Assembly: GCF_000527035.1 (NCBI RefSeq)
Contig: NZ_AZUK01000001.1
Span: 496,001-560,000 of the forward strand
Direction: 5' to 3'
DNA: 64,000 nt
From: Tolumonas lignilytica
GTDB lineage: Bacteria; Pseudomonadota; Gammaproteobacteria; Enterobacterales; Aeromonadaceae
Shown here: piece after piece, positions 29,243 to 38,584 of the stretch
Position numbering within the stretch: the stretch's first letter is position 1
How the letters are laid out: each line of letters opens with the position of its first letter
Made by a program: the position numbers and the translations under genes
The notes under the pieces: generated by a model
The model's input: the letters and a program-made list of their open reading frames with translations, nothing else
Databases searched by the model: none
What the model was told of the DNA's origin: nothing

Positions 29243-30046
29243 ATGCATCCCATGCTGAATATTGCTGTTCGCGCAGCCCGTAGTGCAGGTCAAGTTATTG
29301 TTAAGAATTTTGCTGATCCAAGCAAAGTTGAAACCATGCAAAAGGCTATGAACGATTTAGTGACCAACGTTGATCGTGAAGCGGAAAACGTAATCATTCA
29401 GACTATCAAAAAATCCTATCCAGACCACGCCATTGTGGCAGAAGAAAGCGGTCTGACTAACGGCAAAGATGCTGATTACCAATGGATCATCGACCCACTG
29501 GATGGCACGACCAATTTTGTAAAAGGCATTCCTCATTTCGCAGTCTCTATTGCACTGCGTATCAAAGGCCGTACCGAAGTGGGTGTCGTCTATGACCCTA
29601 TCCGTGATGAATTATTTACTGCCTCTCGTGGCGCTGGCGCGCAACTGAACGGCTATCGTATCCGTTGTGCTAATGCCAAAGATCTGGGCGGCTGTGTGTT
29701 AGCTACCGCATTCCCACATCGTCACCGTCACCACTACCAATCTTTCCTGACCATGTTCAACAACATTTTCCAGGAATGTGCCGACATCCGTCGTGCAGGC
29801 GCAGCCAGTCTGGATCTGGCCTACGTTGCTGCCGGCCGCATGGATGGTTATTGGGAACTGGGCCTGAAACCTTGGGATCTGGCGGCCGGTGAACTGATCG
29901 CACGTGAAGCTGGCGCTATTGCCACCGATTTTGCTGGTGGTCATAACTATGACAACAGCGGTAACATCGTGTGCGGTAACCCACGTGTCGTAAAAGCACT
30001 GCTGGCTAAAATTCGGGAAGAATTACCTGAGTCACTGGCTAAATAA
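29243..30046 (+). CDS. suhB: Inositol-1-monophosphatase / Nus factor SuhB
   Basis: The 267-residue protein has all the motifs of the Li+-sensitive phosphatase family: E67-E68-S69-G, the metal site D84-P-L-D87-G-T-T, and W-D-L-A-A-G-E-L near residue 212. It hydrolyses inositol phosphates in vitro. In E. coli its main known cellular role is as a component of the rRNA antitermination (Nus) complex. Length equals the E. coli protein. It has its own promoter and is convergent with benE. Confidence 0.96.
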   Translation: MHPMLNIAVRAARSAGQVIVKNFADPSKVETMQKAMNDLVTNVDREAENVIIQTIKKSYPDHAIVAEESGLTNGKDADYQWIIDPLDGTTNFVKGIPHFAVSIALRIKGRTEVGVVYDPIRDELFTASRGAGAQLNGYRIRCANAKDLGGCVLATAFPHRHRHHYQSFLTMFNNIFQECADIRRAGAASLDLAYVAAGRMDGYWELGLKPWDLAAGELIAREAGAIATDFAGGHNYDNSGNIVCGNPRVVKALLAKIREELPESLAK

Positions 30047-30054
30047 GTGATGTT

Positions 30055-30082
30055 GATGTGCTACCACTTCCGGTAGCACATC
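30055..30082. terminator. Hairpin between convergent suhB and benE
   Basis: GATGTGCTACC (30055-30065) and GGTAGCACATC (30072-30082) form a perfect 11-bp stem with a 6-nt loop. The hairpin includes the benE stop codon. No strong T-tract follows on either strand, so it may serve both directions only moderately well. Confidence 0.65.
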
Positions 30083-31212
30083 ACGACTAAAACCCCTACC
30101 ACCAACCCCCAAAACGCTGAACCAATCCCGCACAGAGTTAATCCGCTCGCCGTGACCAGAAAGGTCAGTAACGCAGCTTCGCGTTGGCTTTCATTCTGTA
30201 ATGCTGCATGCAAACTCGCCCCAATCGTACCGAACAAAGCAATTCCAGCGACGCCCATGACCAATGCCGAGGGCAAAATGGCAAACAGTGTCACGATACT
30301 GGCACCAAATATCCCCGCAATCAGATAGCCAACACCTGCAAAGACAGCCGCCTTGTAGCGTTGTTTAGGTTCTTCATGTGCTTCCGGCCCCATGCAAATT
30401 GCCGCCGTAATTGCCGCCAAATTAATCGCAAAACACCCCAGTGGTGCCAACACCAGATTGATCACCCCAGTCACCGTCAATGCTGCCGATACCGGCGCCT
30501 GATAACCATTTGCGCGCATGACTGCAATACCCGGTAAGTTCTGTGAAGCCATGGTCACAATAAACAATGGCAACCCCACCCCCAGCAGGGTCGCAATATC
30601 AAAAGACGGCCATGTCAGCACCGGAGATACAAACGTCAATGACTGAATATTGGTATGTAATAGCCCCTGCTGTCTGGCAACCACACCGCCGATCAGCAAG
30701 ACCAACAAGATCGCATAACGGGGATAAAACCGCTTCGCCAACAGATACACCAGCAACATGCTTAGAATTAGCATGGGCTGAACGGGCATCTGTTCAAACA
30801 CTTTCATACCAAAATGCACCAATACCCCTGCCAGCATTGCCGATGCCAATGCAGTCGGGATCTTATGCATCAATCGGGCAAATAGCCCGGTCATACCGCA
30901 CAGCGTGATCATCAATGCAGAAAACAGAAAAGCACCGGTGGCCAATGCTGGTGAAACGCCCTGCAGGCTCCCAATCAACAAAGCAGCACCTGGTGTTGAC
31001 CAAGCTGTTAAAACGGGTTGTCGATAATACAAAGAAAGGATCAAGGTACTGACCCCGGAACCAATACAAAGCGCAAACAGCCATGAACTGGTCAACTGTG
31101 CAGTGGCGCCCGTCATACTGTTCGCCGCCTGAAAGATCAATGCCACCGAGCTGCTGAAACCGACCAGATTCGCGACGATTCCCGCCACTGGCAAACTCAA
31201 AGCAAAGCGCAT
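30061..31212 (-). CDS. benE: Benzoate/H+ symporter family transporter BenE (YdcO-like)
   Basis: The 383-residue, very hydrophobic protein has about 12 membrane helices and belongs to the BenE family of benzoate:proton symporters, within the nucleobase-cation superfamily. The substrate in non-degraders is uncertain; the E. coli homologue YdcO has no firmly established substrate. No benzoate-degradation genes occur in the window. It is divergent from an XRE-cupin regulator. E. coli has the same pair (ydcO next to ydcN/sutR), so the regulator likely controls this gene. Confidence 0.92.
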   Translation of the reverse strand: MRFALSLPVAGIVANLVGFSSSVALIFQAANSMTGATAQLTSSWLFALCIGSGVSTLILSLYYRQPVLTAWSTPGAALLIGSLQGVSPALATGAFLFSALMITLCGMTGLFARLMHKIPTALASAMLAGVLVHFGMKVFEQMPVQPMLILSMLLVYLLAKRFYPRYAILLVLLIGGVVARQQGLLHTNIQSLTFVSPVLTWPSFDIATLLGVGLPLFIVTMASQNLPGIAVMRANGYQAPVSAALTVTGVINLVLAPLGCFAINLAAITAAICMGPEAHEEPKQRYKAAVFAGVGYLIAGIFGASIVTLFAILPSALVMGVAGIALFGTIGASLHAALQNESQREAALLTFLVTASGLTLCGIGSAFWGLVVGVLVVMCYRKW

Positions 31213-31279
31213 GCATACTCCCTCAATTTAATGCCCAACATGACAAAATCACCGCGTCCGTCTAGGCTAGATCCTGTTT

Positions 31280-31332
31280 GTGCGTTATAACGACCAAACT
31301 AGCACACCTTTCTCGCGTGCGCTATAACGCAC
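31280..31332. promoter_or_regulatory. Two palindromic operator candidates between benE and its regulator
   Basis: GTGCGTTATAACGAC (31280-31294) and GTGCGCTATAACGCAC (31317-31332) are near-identical palindromic sites 37 bp apart in the divergent region. The second lies 24 bp upstream of the regulator's start, suited to autorepression. Confidence 0.6.
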
Positions 31333-31355
31333 AACAAAAACAAACCGGAACGCAT

Positions 31356-31901
31356 ATGCAAGACATTAATCAGCACATCGCCTCAACCCTTCACTTGCTA
31401 CGTACCCAAAAAGGCTGGAGTCTGGATAAAACGGCAACCTCAACCGGTGTCAGTAAAGCCATGCTGGGTCAAATCGAACGCGGGGAATCCAGCCCGACCA
31501 TTGCAACGCTCTGGAAAATAGCAACGGGTTTTGAAACCTCATTCTCGACCTTTCTGGAACCGACTACGCCAATACAAGACATCTGGCGTCATGCTGATTC
31601 GCCAGAAATTCGACATGATATTGCCGCCAAAGCGATCATTCCGTTTGATCCAACTTTCAGATTTGAGCTGCTGCAAGTCACCTTACCGGCCGGTGTCGAA
31701 CATCTTTCAGCCGCCCATGCCACTGGGGTGATTGAGCATGTGATCCCATTAGATGGTGATTTAGACATCATGAGCCATGGTCAATGGCACTCACTCTCCG
31801 CTGGAGATGCCATGCGTTTTGATGCTGCACAACCGCATGGTTACCGCAATAACAGTCAAAAGCCGGTGAATTTTCATAACCTGATTTGCTATCCCGCCTA
31901 G
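31356..31901 (+). CDS. XRE-family regulator with cupin domain, SutR/YdcN-like
   Basis: The 181-residue protein has an N-terminal helix-turn-helix of the XRE type at about 12-66, with A-M-L-G-Q-I-E-R-G as the recognition segment. A C-terminal cupin sensor follows at about 105-175, with V-I-P-L-D-G-D-L-D and R-F-D-A-A-Q-P-H-G-Y strands. E. coli YdcN (SutR), linked to sulfur utilisation, has the same two-domain build and the same BenE-type neighbour. I chose ATG 31356, which gives the family N-terminus; an in-frame ATG at 31278 would run through both operator-like palindromes and is unlikely. Confidence 0.88.
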   Translation: MQDINQHIASTLHLLRTQKGWSLDKTATSTGVSKAMLGQIERGESSPTIATLWKIATGFETSFSTFLEPTTPIQDIWRHADSPEIRHDIAAKAIIPFDPTFRFELLQVTLPAGVEHLSAAHATGVIEHVIPLDGDLDIMSHGQWHSLSAGDAMRFDAAQPHGYRNNSQKPVNFHNLICYPA

Positions 31902-31907
31902 CCGAGA

Positions 31908-31960
31908 TTGATAAATAGGAGGCCGCCTGCAGACAAAAGGCATTTCTGTTTGATAAATAG
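31908..31960. repeat. Direct repeat TTGATAAATAG x2, 42 bp apart
   Basis: TTGATAAATAG occurs at 31908-31918 and 31950-31960. The 42-bp spacing is close to four helical turns. It lies in the 180-bp region upstream of the diguanylate cyclase gene, so it may be a regulator-binding pair. Confidence 0.45.
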
Positions 31961-32081
31961 AGAAAATATGAAATTATCGAAGCTATACTTGAGTTCAATA
32001 ACGCTGAATATGGCGATCTACCATGGACGATACAACTGACGCAGCAGGTCAACAAAGACAGACGCTCACAAGGAGTTTTAA

Positions 32082-34448
32082 TTGCCTCATTCTGCCTCTG
32101 GCTTTGTGATCAAACCGCGAATTTTCACCTTTATTCCGGCATTGGTTCTAATTCTGTGCCTGCTGCTAACCTGGAGTGAGGTCGCGAATCTTCGTCAGCA
32201 AGAAACCAATCAAATCCAATCTGAGTTCAATATCCGAGCGAATGAGCTGGCCACCAGTCTGATGCGGCGGGTTGTTTTTCATGCCGATATATTGCGTGGT
32301 GTGGCAGGATTATTCTCAAGTAGCAATGACGTATCACGGGACGAGTTTCATCACTACGTTGATGCACTACAGTTGCCTGTCTATCACCACGGTATTCAGG
32401 GGATCGGTTATAGCCCTCTGATCCCCAAAGCAGAAATAACACAGCATATTGCGGCAGTGAGAGCTGAAGGTTTTCCAGACTATAGGATAGTTCCTCCTGG
32501 CGATCGCCCGATATATTCATCCATTCTGTATATTGAACCGCTAAATTGGCGCAGCCGCCGCGTCATGGGCTTTGATATGTTAGTTGAGCCCATTCGGAGA
32601 CAGGCCGCAGAACAAGCGAGGGATACAGCTTCTGCAGTAATGACCGATAAAATTCTACTGAAACCGGAAAATAATGAATTACCCCAACCCGGCGTGATCA
32701 TTTTCCTTCCAGTTTATCATCACAACATGCCGACTTCGACGATACAGCAACGCAGAGGTGCTTTGGTTGGTTGGGTTTATGGTGCTATAGAGCTCAATGA
32801 ACTACTCAGTCATTTTCTCACCCATGAATATTCTAATTTTTCGCAAAAAATAGCACTCCGGCTCTATTCTGGTAACAAGGCAGATCCTGCTGAACTCATG
32901 ATTGATACCACCCCGGCTAATTTATCGCTTTCCGGTCAAACTGGAATGACTCGTAACCTGCAAGTTTTAGGTACGAATTGGACATTGCAAGTCACCCCAC
33001 TCCCTGCTTATTGGGATGTTGTTAGCTCGAGCAGAAGTAGCAATATCGTCATGAGTGCAGGCGTGATCTTGAGTTTACTGAGTGCATTTCTGAGTTATGT
33101 CGTCGTCAATGCGCATTTACGGATCACAAAAGCATTGACGAACACGGAACAAGCCAATATCAACCTCGCGGAGCGAGAAGCCTTGCTACGTGCGATATAT
33201 GATACTTCCAGTGTGGCAGTGCTATTGATTGGAACCGATGGTGAAATCATTTATACCAATCAACGTGTTGCTGAGTTATTTAAGCAGCCTTTCTCCACGT
33301 TGCAACACCAGAATTTTTACCAGTTATTAACGATGGAACAAAAAGATGAATTCATTCGGGCTATCGATCAATTATTAACCAATGAACATCCCGCTTTTTC
33401 GCTGGAACAACGCTTTAAACTGAACGATCACAACGAGTTCATCGCTCTTTCCAACGGCCAGCCCTTCCGCAACAAAACAGGTCAAATCATTGGGATTGTG
33501 ATTGTGATCGACGATATAACTGAACAACGAAAAAACGAAGAGGCAATGCAGCTGGCAAGCATCGTTCTGGATGCCAGCCCAGGAGGCATCATGGTGACTG
33601 ATGCCGATAAACGGATCATTACGGTTAATCCGGCTTTCACACGGATCACCGGTTATTCTCTGGATGAAGTCTTGTATCAAAGCCCTAGCATTCTCTCATC
33701 GGGCCAACAGAATAAGGATTTTTACAAAACCATGTGGCACGCGATAGAGCAAAACGGCCATTGGGAAGGTGAAATCGTTAATCGTAAAAAAGATGGACAG
33801 CTACTTCCTGAATTACTCTCCATCAGCCGTGTATTAGATCGGAAAGGCAATGTCGTTAACTATGTCGGCCTGTTTCTGGATATATCAGAACGCTGGGAAG
33901 CGGAAACACGCATTCAATATCTCGCCCACCATGATTATCTGACAGGGTTACCTAATCGACTGCTATTGGTTGAAAGAGCAACTCAGGCCCTTAATCTCGC
34001 TCGTCGCTACAAAAGACGTTTAGCGATTTTGTTCATTGATCTCGACCGGTTTAAACCCATCAATGATGAGTATGGACACAGTATTGGGGACGATATTTTA
34101 AAAATCGTGGCACAGCGTTTATTAAAAAATGTGCGGGGATCCGATACGGTTTGCCGCCAAGGCGGTGATGAATTCGTCATCTTGTTACCGGAATTCAATG
34201 ATGCAGAAAGTTTAGAAAATCTGGCTATCAAACTGCGCGATGAAATTCGACAACCCTGCCAGGTGAATGGCTATCAGCTGACTGTCTCAGCCAGTATCGG
34301 CATCGCGAGCTATCCTGACAATGGGGATAGTGTAGATGCCATCATTCAGAGTGCTGACACGGCCATGTATCGGGCAAAAGCAAACTGTGATACCCATATC
34401 TGTTTTGCCCGTTATCTGAGTGCTATGCGGCCAACGCAAGAAATCTAG
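32082..34448 (+). CDS. Membrane diguanylate cyclase: CHASE-PAS-PAS-GGDEF
   Basis: The 788-residue protein has TM1 at about 14-32 and a periplasmic CHASE sensory domain at about 70-260. TM2 lies near 323-345, two PAS domains at about 365-480 and 485-610, and the GGDEF domain at about 615-780. The active-site motif G-G-D-E-F is at 694-698 and the product-inhibition I-site R-G-S-D at 685-688, so it should make c-di-GMP under feedback control. No EAL domain follows. It starts at TTG 32082, chosen because AAGGAG lies 6 bp upstream. A 28-codon ORF (32023-32109) in another frame overlaps this start. The ligand of the CHASE domain is unknown. Confidence 0.9.
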   Translation: MPHSASGFVIKPRIFTFIPALVLILCLLLTWSEVANLRQQETNQIQSEFNIRANELATSLMRRVVFHADILRGVAGLFSSSNDVSRDEFHHYVDALQLPVYHHGIQGIGYSPLIPKAEITQHIAAVRAEGFPDYRIVPPGDRPIYSSILYIEPLNWRSRRVMGFDMLVEPIRRQAAEQARDTASAVMTDKILLKPENNELPQPGVIIFLPVYHHNMPTSTIQQRRGALVGWVYGAIELNELLSHFLTHEYSNFSQKIALRLYSGNKADPAELMIDTTPANLSLSGQTGMTRNLQVLGTNWTLQVTPLPAYWDVVSSSRSSNIVMSAGVILSLLSAFLSYVVVNAHLRITKALTNTEQANINLAEREALLRAIYDTSSVAVLLIGTDGEIIYTNQRVAELFKQPFSTLQHQNFYQLLTMEQKDEFIRAIDQLLTNEHPAFSLEQRFKLNDHNEFIALSNGQPFRNKTGQIIGIVIVIDDITEQRKNEEAMQLASIVLDASPGGIMVTDADKRIITVNPAFTRITGYSLDEVLYQSPSILSSGQQNKDFYKTMWHAIEQNGHWEGEIVNRKKDGQLLPELLSISRVLDRKGNVVNYVGLFLDISERWEAETRIQYLAHHDYLTGLPNRLLLVERATQALNLARRYKRRLAILFIDLDRFKPINDEYGHSIGDDILKIVAQRLLKNVRGSDTVCRQGGDEFVILLPEFNDAESLENLAIKLRDEIRQPCQVNGYQLTVSASIGIASYPDNGDSVDAIIQSADTAMYRAKANCDTHICFARYLSAMRPTQEI

Positions 34449-34471
34449 AAAATTTAAAGCACCAACATCGC

Positions 34472-35290
34472 TCAACCCCGAGCATATTTTGCCGCCAGTT
34501 GGAACAACTCATCACTGGGTCGGATCCCGGTGTAGAGCACAAACTGTTCTACCGCTTGAATAGCAAAGACCTCTGCACCGGTTATTACTTTTTTGCCTTG
34601 CGACTTGGCATAACGGATCAACGGAGTTTCTGCGGGTAATGCCACTACATCGAAGACAACTTGTGCAGCCTGAATGGTTTCTTCAGAAAAGGACAGTGTT
34701 TCCGCATCCACGCTCCCCGCCATGCCGATAGGCGTCACATTAATGATCACGTCAGCTTGTAATCCATTCAGATCAGGATGCCACTCGAAACCATACAATT
34801 CAGCCAGATGTTTACCCGCATTCTCGTTACGCGCGACAATATGCCCCTGTGTAAAACCCGCGTCTTTCAAGGCACAGGCTACGGCTTTAGCCATCCCGCC
34901 GCTACCACGCAAAATGAATGAAAATCGGTTTGAAACCTGGTGTTCCACCAGCAATTTTGCAATGGCAATGTAATCGGTGTTATAGGCTTTCAAATAGCCG
35001 TTGGTATTGACTATGGTGTTGACAGAATCAATGGCTTTGGCGGATGCATCCAGTTCATCCAGCATTGGAATACAGGCTTCTTTGAATGGCATTGAAATAG
35101 CACATCCCCGAATACCTAAGGCGCGGACACCGCCAATCGCCGCTGCAAGATCGGTGGTCGTAAATGCTTTGTAGAGGTAATCGAGATCTAATGCATCATA
35201 AAGAAAATTGTGGAAACGCGTGCCAAAGTTACTCGGCCGCGCCGCCAACGACATACAAACCGTCGTGTCTTTATTCAGGTGTCGGGTCAT
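34472..35290 (-). CDS. Shikimate dehydrogenase-like protein (SdhL / HI0607 type)
   Basis: The 272-residue protein has the AroE fold: an N-terminal substrate domain with catalytic K70 (S-M-P-F-K) and D106 (Y-N-T-D), then an NAD(P)-binding domain with the G-S-G-G-M-A loop near 130 and V-F-D-V-V-A. The N-terminus (C-M-S-L-A-A-R-P-S-N-F-G-T) differs from true AroE and matches the SDHL subgroup typified by Haemophilus HI0607, which has low shikimate dehydrogenase activity and an uncertain physiological substrate. It is therefore probably not the biosynthetic AroE. It is convergent with the diguanylate cyclase gene and stands alone. Confidence 0.88.
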   Translation of the reverse strand: MTRHLNKDTTVCMSLAARPSNFGTRFHNFLYDALDLDYLYKAFTTTDLAAAIGGVRALGIRGCAISMPFKEACIPMLDELDASAKAIDSVNTIVNTNGYLKAYNTDYIAIAKLLVEHQVSNRFSFILRGSGGMAKAVACALKDAGFTQGHIVARNENAGKHLAELYGFEWHPDLNGLQADVIINVTPIGMAGSVDAETLSFSEETIQAAQVVFDVVALPAETPLIRYAKSQGKKVITGAEVFAIQAVEQFVLYTGIRPSDELFQLAAKYARG

Positions 35291-35363
35291 GCTGCAGACT
35301 CCTCATGAAAATGAAATGAACAAAAGAATGCAGCATTACGTTACCAGTAACTAAACTAATTAC

Positions 35364-36734
35364 CTACCCTGCGCTGGCAACAATCTGTTCAAGATCACGA
35401 CGGGATGTCTGTTTAGTATCCACTTTCACATACGCGGCCATTTCATCGACCACCAACACCACATCGGCAACGCCGGGTTGTGCTTTGATATTATTGGCGA
35501 GTTGATCCGCTTGGGTAATGGCCGTTTTCGACAAGACAATCCGTAAGCTGCTGACATAAGGCGGTTCGCGCATCGTCAAACTCAGACCGAACCAAAGCAT
35601 TGCAACGCATGCGCCCCCGATAAAGACCATCGAGGTTCCACCCGATTGCAATAACCAGCCACCGAAACTACCACCTACAGCAACGCCAATGAACTGACTG
35701 GTGGAATAAATGCCCATTGCAGTTCCTTTATAACCCACTGGTGCTTCTTTGCTGATCAACGAAGGTAATATGGCTTCCATCACATTGAATGCGATAAAGA
35801 ATAACTGAATACCTGCAAATAAAACCCACAGATGTAATCCGGCTTGCCAAAGCGTTAACTCAGCCGCTAACAGCGTCAGCACACAGCCGACAAACACACG
35901 TTTCATTTGTCGTTTTTTTTCTGCGTAAATCACAAATGGAATCACTGCAACAAATGACACCGTCATTGTCACCAGATACACCATCCATTGTTGCTGGCGC
36001 AAAAAGCCAGCATGTTCCATTGCGATCGGGAGTGCAACAAAACTGGACATCAGCAGAACGTGTAAGCTCATGATTCCCAAATTCAATTTGAGCAAGCGGC
36101 TGTTGCGTAAGACCAGCCAGAAGTGATCTTTCACAATACCCGATTCGCGGTTCATCAGATGATGTGACGGTTTCGGCACTATCGTTAACGTAATGACTAT
36201 GCCACTCAATGCGAAGATTGCAATTCCCCAAAAGAGTGCTGATAGCCCTAACGCATGTGTAATTATTGGCCCCAGTACCATTGCAACGGCAAATGTGATG
36301 CCGAAACTGACACCGATAAATGCCATGGCTTTCGTGCGGTGTTGTTCGCGGGTTAAATCAGACAGCAACGCCATAACTGCCGCCGAGATAGCCCCAGCCC
36401 CCTGCAGCCCGCGACCGAAGATAACGCCCCAGATTGAATCACTCAGCGCGGCAACAACACTACCCGCTACAAAAATAAGTAACCCGCCGACAATCAGCGG
36501 TGTACGCCCTACTTTGTCGGATAATAATCCAAAGGGGATCTGAAAAATCGCTTGAGCTAACCCATAAATACCGATGGCAAAACCAATCAGGGTTTCATTA
36601 GCGCCCTGCAATTGCATACCATAAGTGGTAAGGACAGGTAACACCATAAACATGCCAAGCATACGCAAAGAAAAAACAGCACCGAGCCCCCAAGTGGCCC
36701 GGCGTTCTTCAACGGTCATCAGATGGTCATGCAT
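35364..36734 (-). CDS. yajR: MFS transporter YajR
   Basis: The 456-residue protein has 12 membrane helices of the major facilitator superfamily, with motif A (G-L-L-S-D-K-V-G-R) between TM2 and TM3. A soluble C-terminal ferredoxin-like domain of about 65 residues (Y-V-S-S-L-R-I onward) corresponds to the YAM domain of E. coli YajR. The start (T-x-x-E-R-R-A-T-W-G-L-G) matches YajR closely. It is a proton-driven drug-efflux-type transporter of unknown substrate. As in E. coli, it lies next to the cyo operon: 6 bp after the cyoE stop on the same strand, so it may be the last gene of that transcript. Confidence 0.94.
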   Translation of the reverse strand: MHDHLMTVEERRATWGLGAVFSLRMLGMFMVLPVLTTYGMQLQGANETLIGFAIGIYGLAQAIFQIPFGLLSDKVGRTPLIVGGLLIFVAGSVVAALSDSIWGVIFGRGLQGAGAISAAVMALLSDLTREQHRTKAMAFIGVSFGITFAVAMVLGPIITHALGLSALFWGIAIFALSGIVITLTIVPKPSHHLMNRESGIVKDHFWLVLRNSRLLKLNLGIMSLHVLLMSSFVALPIAMEHAGFLRQQQWMVYLVTMTVSFVAVIPFVIYAEKKRQMKRVFVGCVLTLLAAELTLWQAGLHLWVLFAGIQLFFIAFNVMEAILPSLISKEAPVGYKGTAMGIYSTSQFIGVAVGGSFGGWLLQSGGTSMVFIGGACVAMLWFGLSLTMREPPYVSSLRIVLSKTAITQADQLANNIKAQPGVADVVLVVDEMAAYVKVDTKQTSRRDLEQIVASAG

Positions 36735-36740
36735 GAACTA

Positions 36741-37628
36741 CTAACCCAGAAACGTCAGAAATTGAGCCGGATTTGGTGTGGTGAAATCAACAGACATCAT
36801 CACACTCAACAGGGTGATAGCAACTATCGAAAAAATGAACAATTTTTTTGCCCAGATCCGATCATCAACCGCTTTGAAACCAGCAAATGCCATTGCCGTC
36901 CAACCAATGCCAATCAACGCTGCCACGATAAAATAGGTATAACCAGCATAACCGCTCAGCGTCAGCATCAAGGTTGCAACAGCAAAAGCCAAAATATAAC
37001 GCAATATATGATTTTTGGTCACAGAAATACCGTATTTAACCGGCAAAACAGGAATAGATGCCGATTGGTAATCTTTAAACCGAAAGATGGCAATGGCATA
37101 AGAATGCGGCATTTGCCAGAGGCTGAATATCAAGAGCAGCAGAAAGGCAGCAATATCAAACCGGTTGCTGACGGCGCAATAACCGATAACTGGGGGAGCC
37201 GCACCAGAAAGGCTGCCGATCAAAGTGCCGTAAACCGAGGTGCGCTTTAACCAGAGACTGTATAACCCGACATAAACGACAAACCCCATGAAAGCCAGAG
37301 CCGTCGCCAGCGGATTTGTCATCAGCCACAACAATCCAAAACCCGCAATTCCCAGGATGGCGGCATAGATCAAGGTTGTTTTTGGTGAAATGAGCCCTTT
37401 AACCAATACCCGGTTTCGGGTTCTTTCCATCAGACCGTCAATATCCTGATCAATGTAGTTATTGAACGCACAGCCAGAAGCAATCACCAGCGAAACGCCG
37501 GTGATTGTTGCCAGAAACAGCGGAAAATCCAGGCTTCCTTTGGAAGCCAGGAAAAAACCACCAATCACTGAAACCAAATTACCAAAAATGATCCCAGGTT
37601 TGGTTACGAGCAGGTACTGCTTGATCAT
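36741..37628 (-). CDS. cyoE: Protoheme IX farnesyltransferase CyoE
   Basis: The 295-residue UbiA-superfamily protein has about seven to nine membrane helices and the prenyl-binding Asp motif N-N-Y-I-D-Q-D-I-D at residues 56-64, plus a second acidic loop near D-D-R. It attaches a farnesyl group to heme b to make heme O for cytochrome bo3. It is the fifth cyo gene, 15 bp after cyoD. Confidence 0.97.
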   Translation of the reverse strand: MIKQYLLVTKPGIIFGNLVSVIGGFFLASKGSLDFPLFLATITGVSLVIASGCAFNNYIDQDIDGLMERTRNRVLVKGLISPKTTLIYAAILGIAGFGLLWLMTNPLATALAFMGFVVYVGLYSLWLKRTSVYGTLIGSLSGAAPPVIGYCAVSNRFDIAAFLLLLIFSLWQMPHSYAIAIFRFKDYQSASIPVLPVKYGISVTKNHILRYILAFAVATLMLTLSGYAGYTYFIVAALIGIGWTAMAFAGFKAVDDRIWAKKLFIFSIVAITLLSVMMSVDFTTPNPAQFLTFLG

Positions 37629-37643
37629 GTCATCCGCTCTTTA

Positions 37644-37970
37644 TTAACCCATCATATTGGTATTGAGGTGGAACATGATCCATAAGGAACCCACCACAAC
37701 AATAGCAATGATAAGCACCGTAAATACAAAGGAAATCATATTCCAACCTTCGTCAGATTTAGTATTCATATGCAGGAAATAACCCAGCTGCACCAAAATC
37801 TGAACCAGTGCAAAACCGACAATGATCATCAGAATGGTCGGTTTCGGCAAAGATGGAGACATGACTAACCAGAATGGAATCACAGTCAAAATCACTGACA
37901 GGATAAAGCCAGTGATATAAGACTTTGTTGTTCCGTGGCTGGCACCGGAATGATTAACTGGATGACTCAT
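37644..37970 (-). CDS. cyoD: Cytochrome bo3 ubiquinol oxidase subunit IV, CyoD
   Basis: The 108-residue protein has three membrane helices, with H-M-N-T in the second loop, and matches CyoD in size (E. coli 109). The subunit assists assembly of the oxidase. ATG 37970 overlaps the cyoC stop as TAATG, which implies translational coupling. The frame stays open 27 codons further upstream inside cyoC, but that part is not conserved. Confidence 0.94.
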   Translation of the reverse strand: MSHPVNHSGASHGTTKSYITGFILSVILTVIPFWLVMSPSLPKPTILMIIVGFALVQILVQLGYFLHMNTKSDEGWNMISFVFTVLIIAIVVVGSLWIMFHLNTNMMG

Positions 37971-38584
37971 TACAGTACCCCCGTCAGATAAACCACAGTA
38001 AACACACAGATCCACACGATATCCAGGAAGTGCCAGAACAGACTCAGACACATCAGACGCGTGTTATTGGTGGCAGTCAGTCCATTTTGTGCCACCTGGA
38101 TCATCAGCACAATCATCCACACCAGACCAGAAAACACGTGCAGACCGTGAGTACCAATCAGCGCAAAGAAACCGGATAAAAATGCACTGCGATCAGGGCC
38201 GAAACCCTCTGATATCAAATGATGGAATTCATTGAGTTCCATGCCAATGAAGGCAGCACCAAACAGAAATGTCACCATCAACCATCTGATCACACCTGAC
38301 TGGTTGCCTTTATTCATCGCCAAAATAGCAAACCCATAGGTCACACTACTGATCAACAGGCAAAAGGTTTCGACCAGCACATAAGGTAATTCAAAAATAT
38401 CTTTGCCGGTTGGCCCCCCGGCAAAGTTTTTAGATAGCACTGCATAGGTTGCGAAAATACTCGCAAACAAAATGCAGTCACTCATCAGGTAAATCCAGAA
38501 TCCGAATACTGAATTACCACCTGTATCATGGTGCTCATGCTCGGCGGCATGCGCAGACTGGTGATTTAAAATTTCAGCCGACAT
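37970..38584 (-). CDS. cyoC: Cytochrome bo3 ubiquinol oxidase subunit III, CyoC
   Basis: The 204-residue protein has a His-rich N-terminal tail, then five membrane helices, the first beginning [11 protein letters not shown]. This is the layout and exact length of E. coli CyoC. It overlaps the end of cyoB by 11 bp and its stop overlaps the cyoD start. It stabilises subunit I and supports proton uptake. Confidence 0.96.
   Translation of the reverse strand: MSAEILNHQSAHAAEHEHHDTGGNSVFGFWIYLMSDCILFASIFATYAVLSKNFAGGPTGKDIFELPYVLVETFCLLISSVTYGFAILAMNKGNQSGVIRWLMVTFLFGAAFIGMELNEFHHLISEGFGPDRSAFLSGFFALIGTHGLHVFSGLVWMIVLMIQVAQNGLTATNNTRLMCLSLFWHFLDIVWICVFTVVYLTGVL

Noticed and set aside
36723..37250. 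175-codon plus-strand ORF opposite cyoE
   Set aside because: It overlaps a fully conserved farnesyltransferase gene and its translation resembles no protein family.
37971..38051. Longer cyoD start adding 27 residues
   Set aside because: The extra codons overlap cyoC and are not part of the CyoD family; the TAATG overlap gives the usual start.
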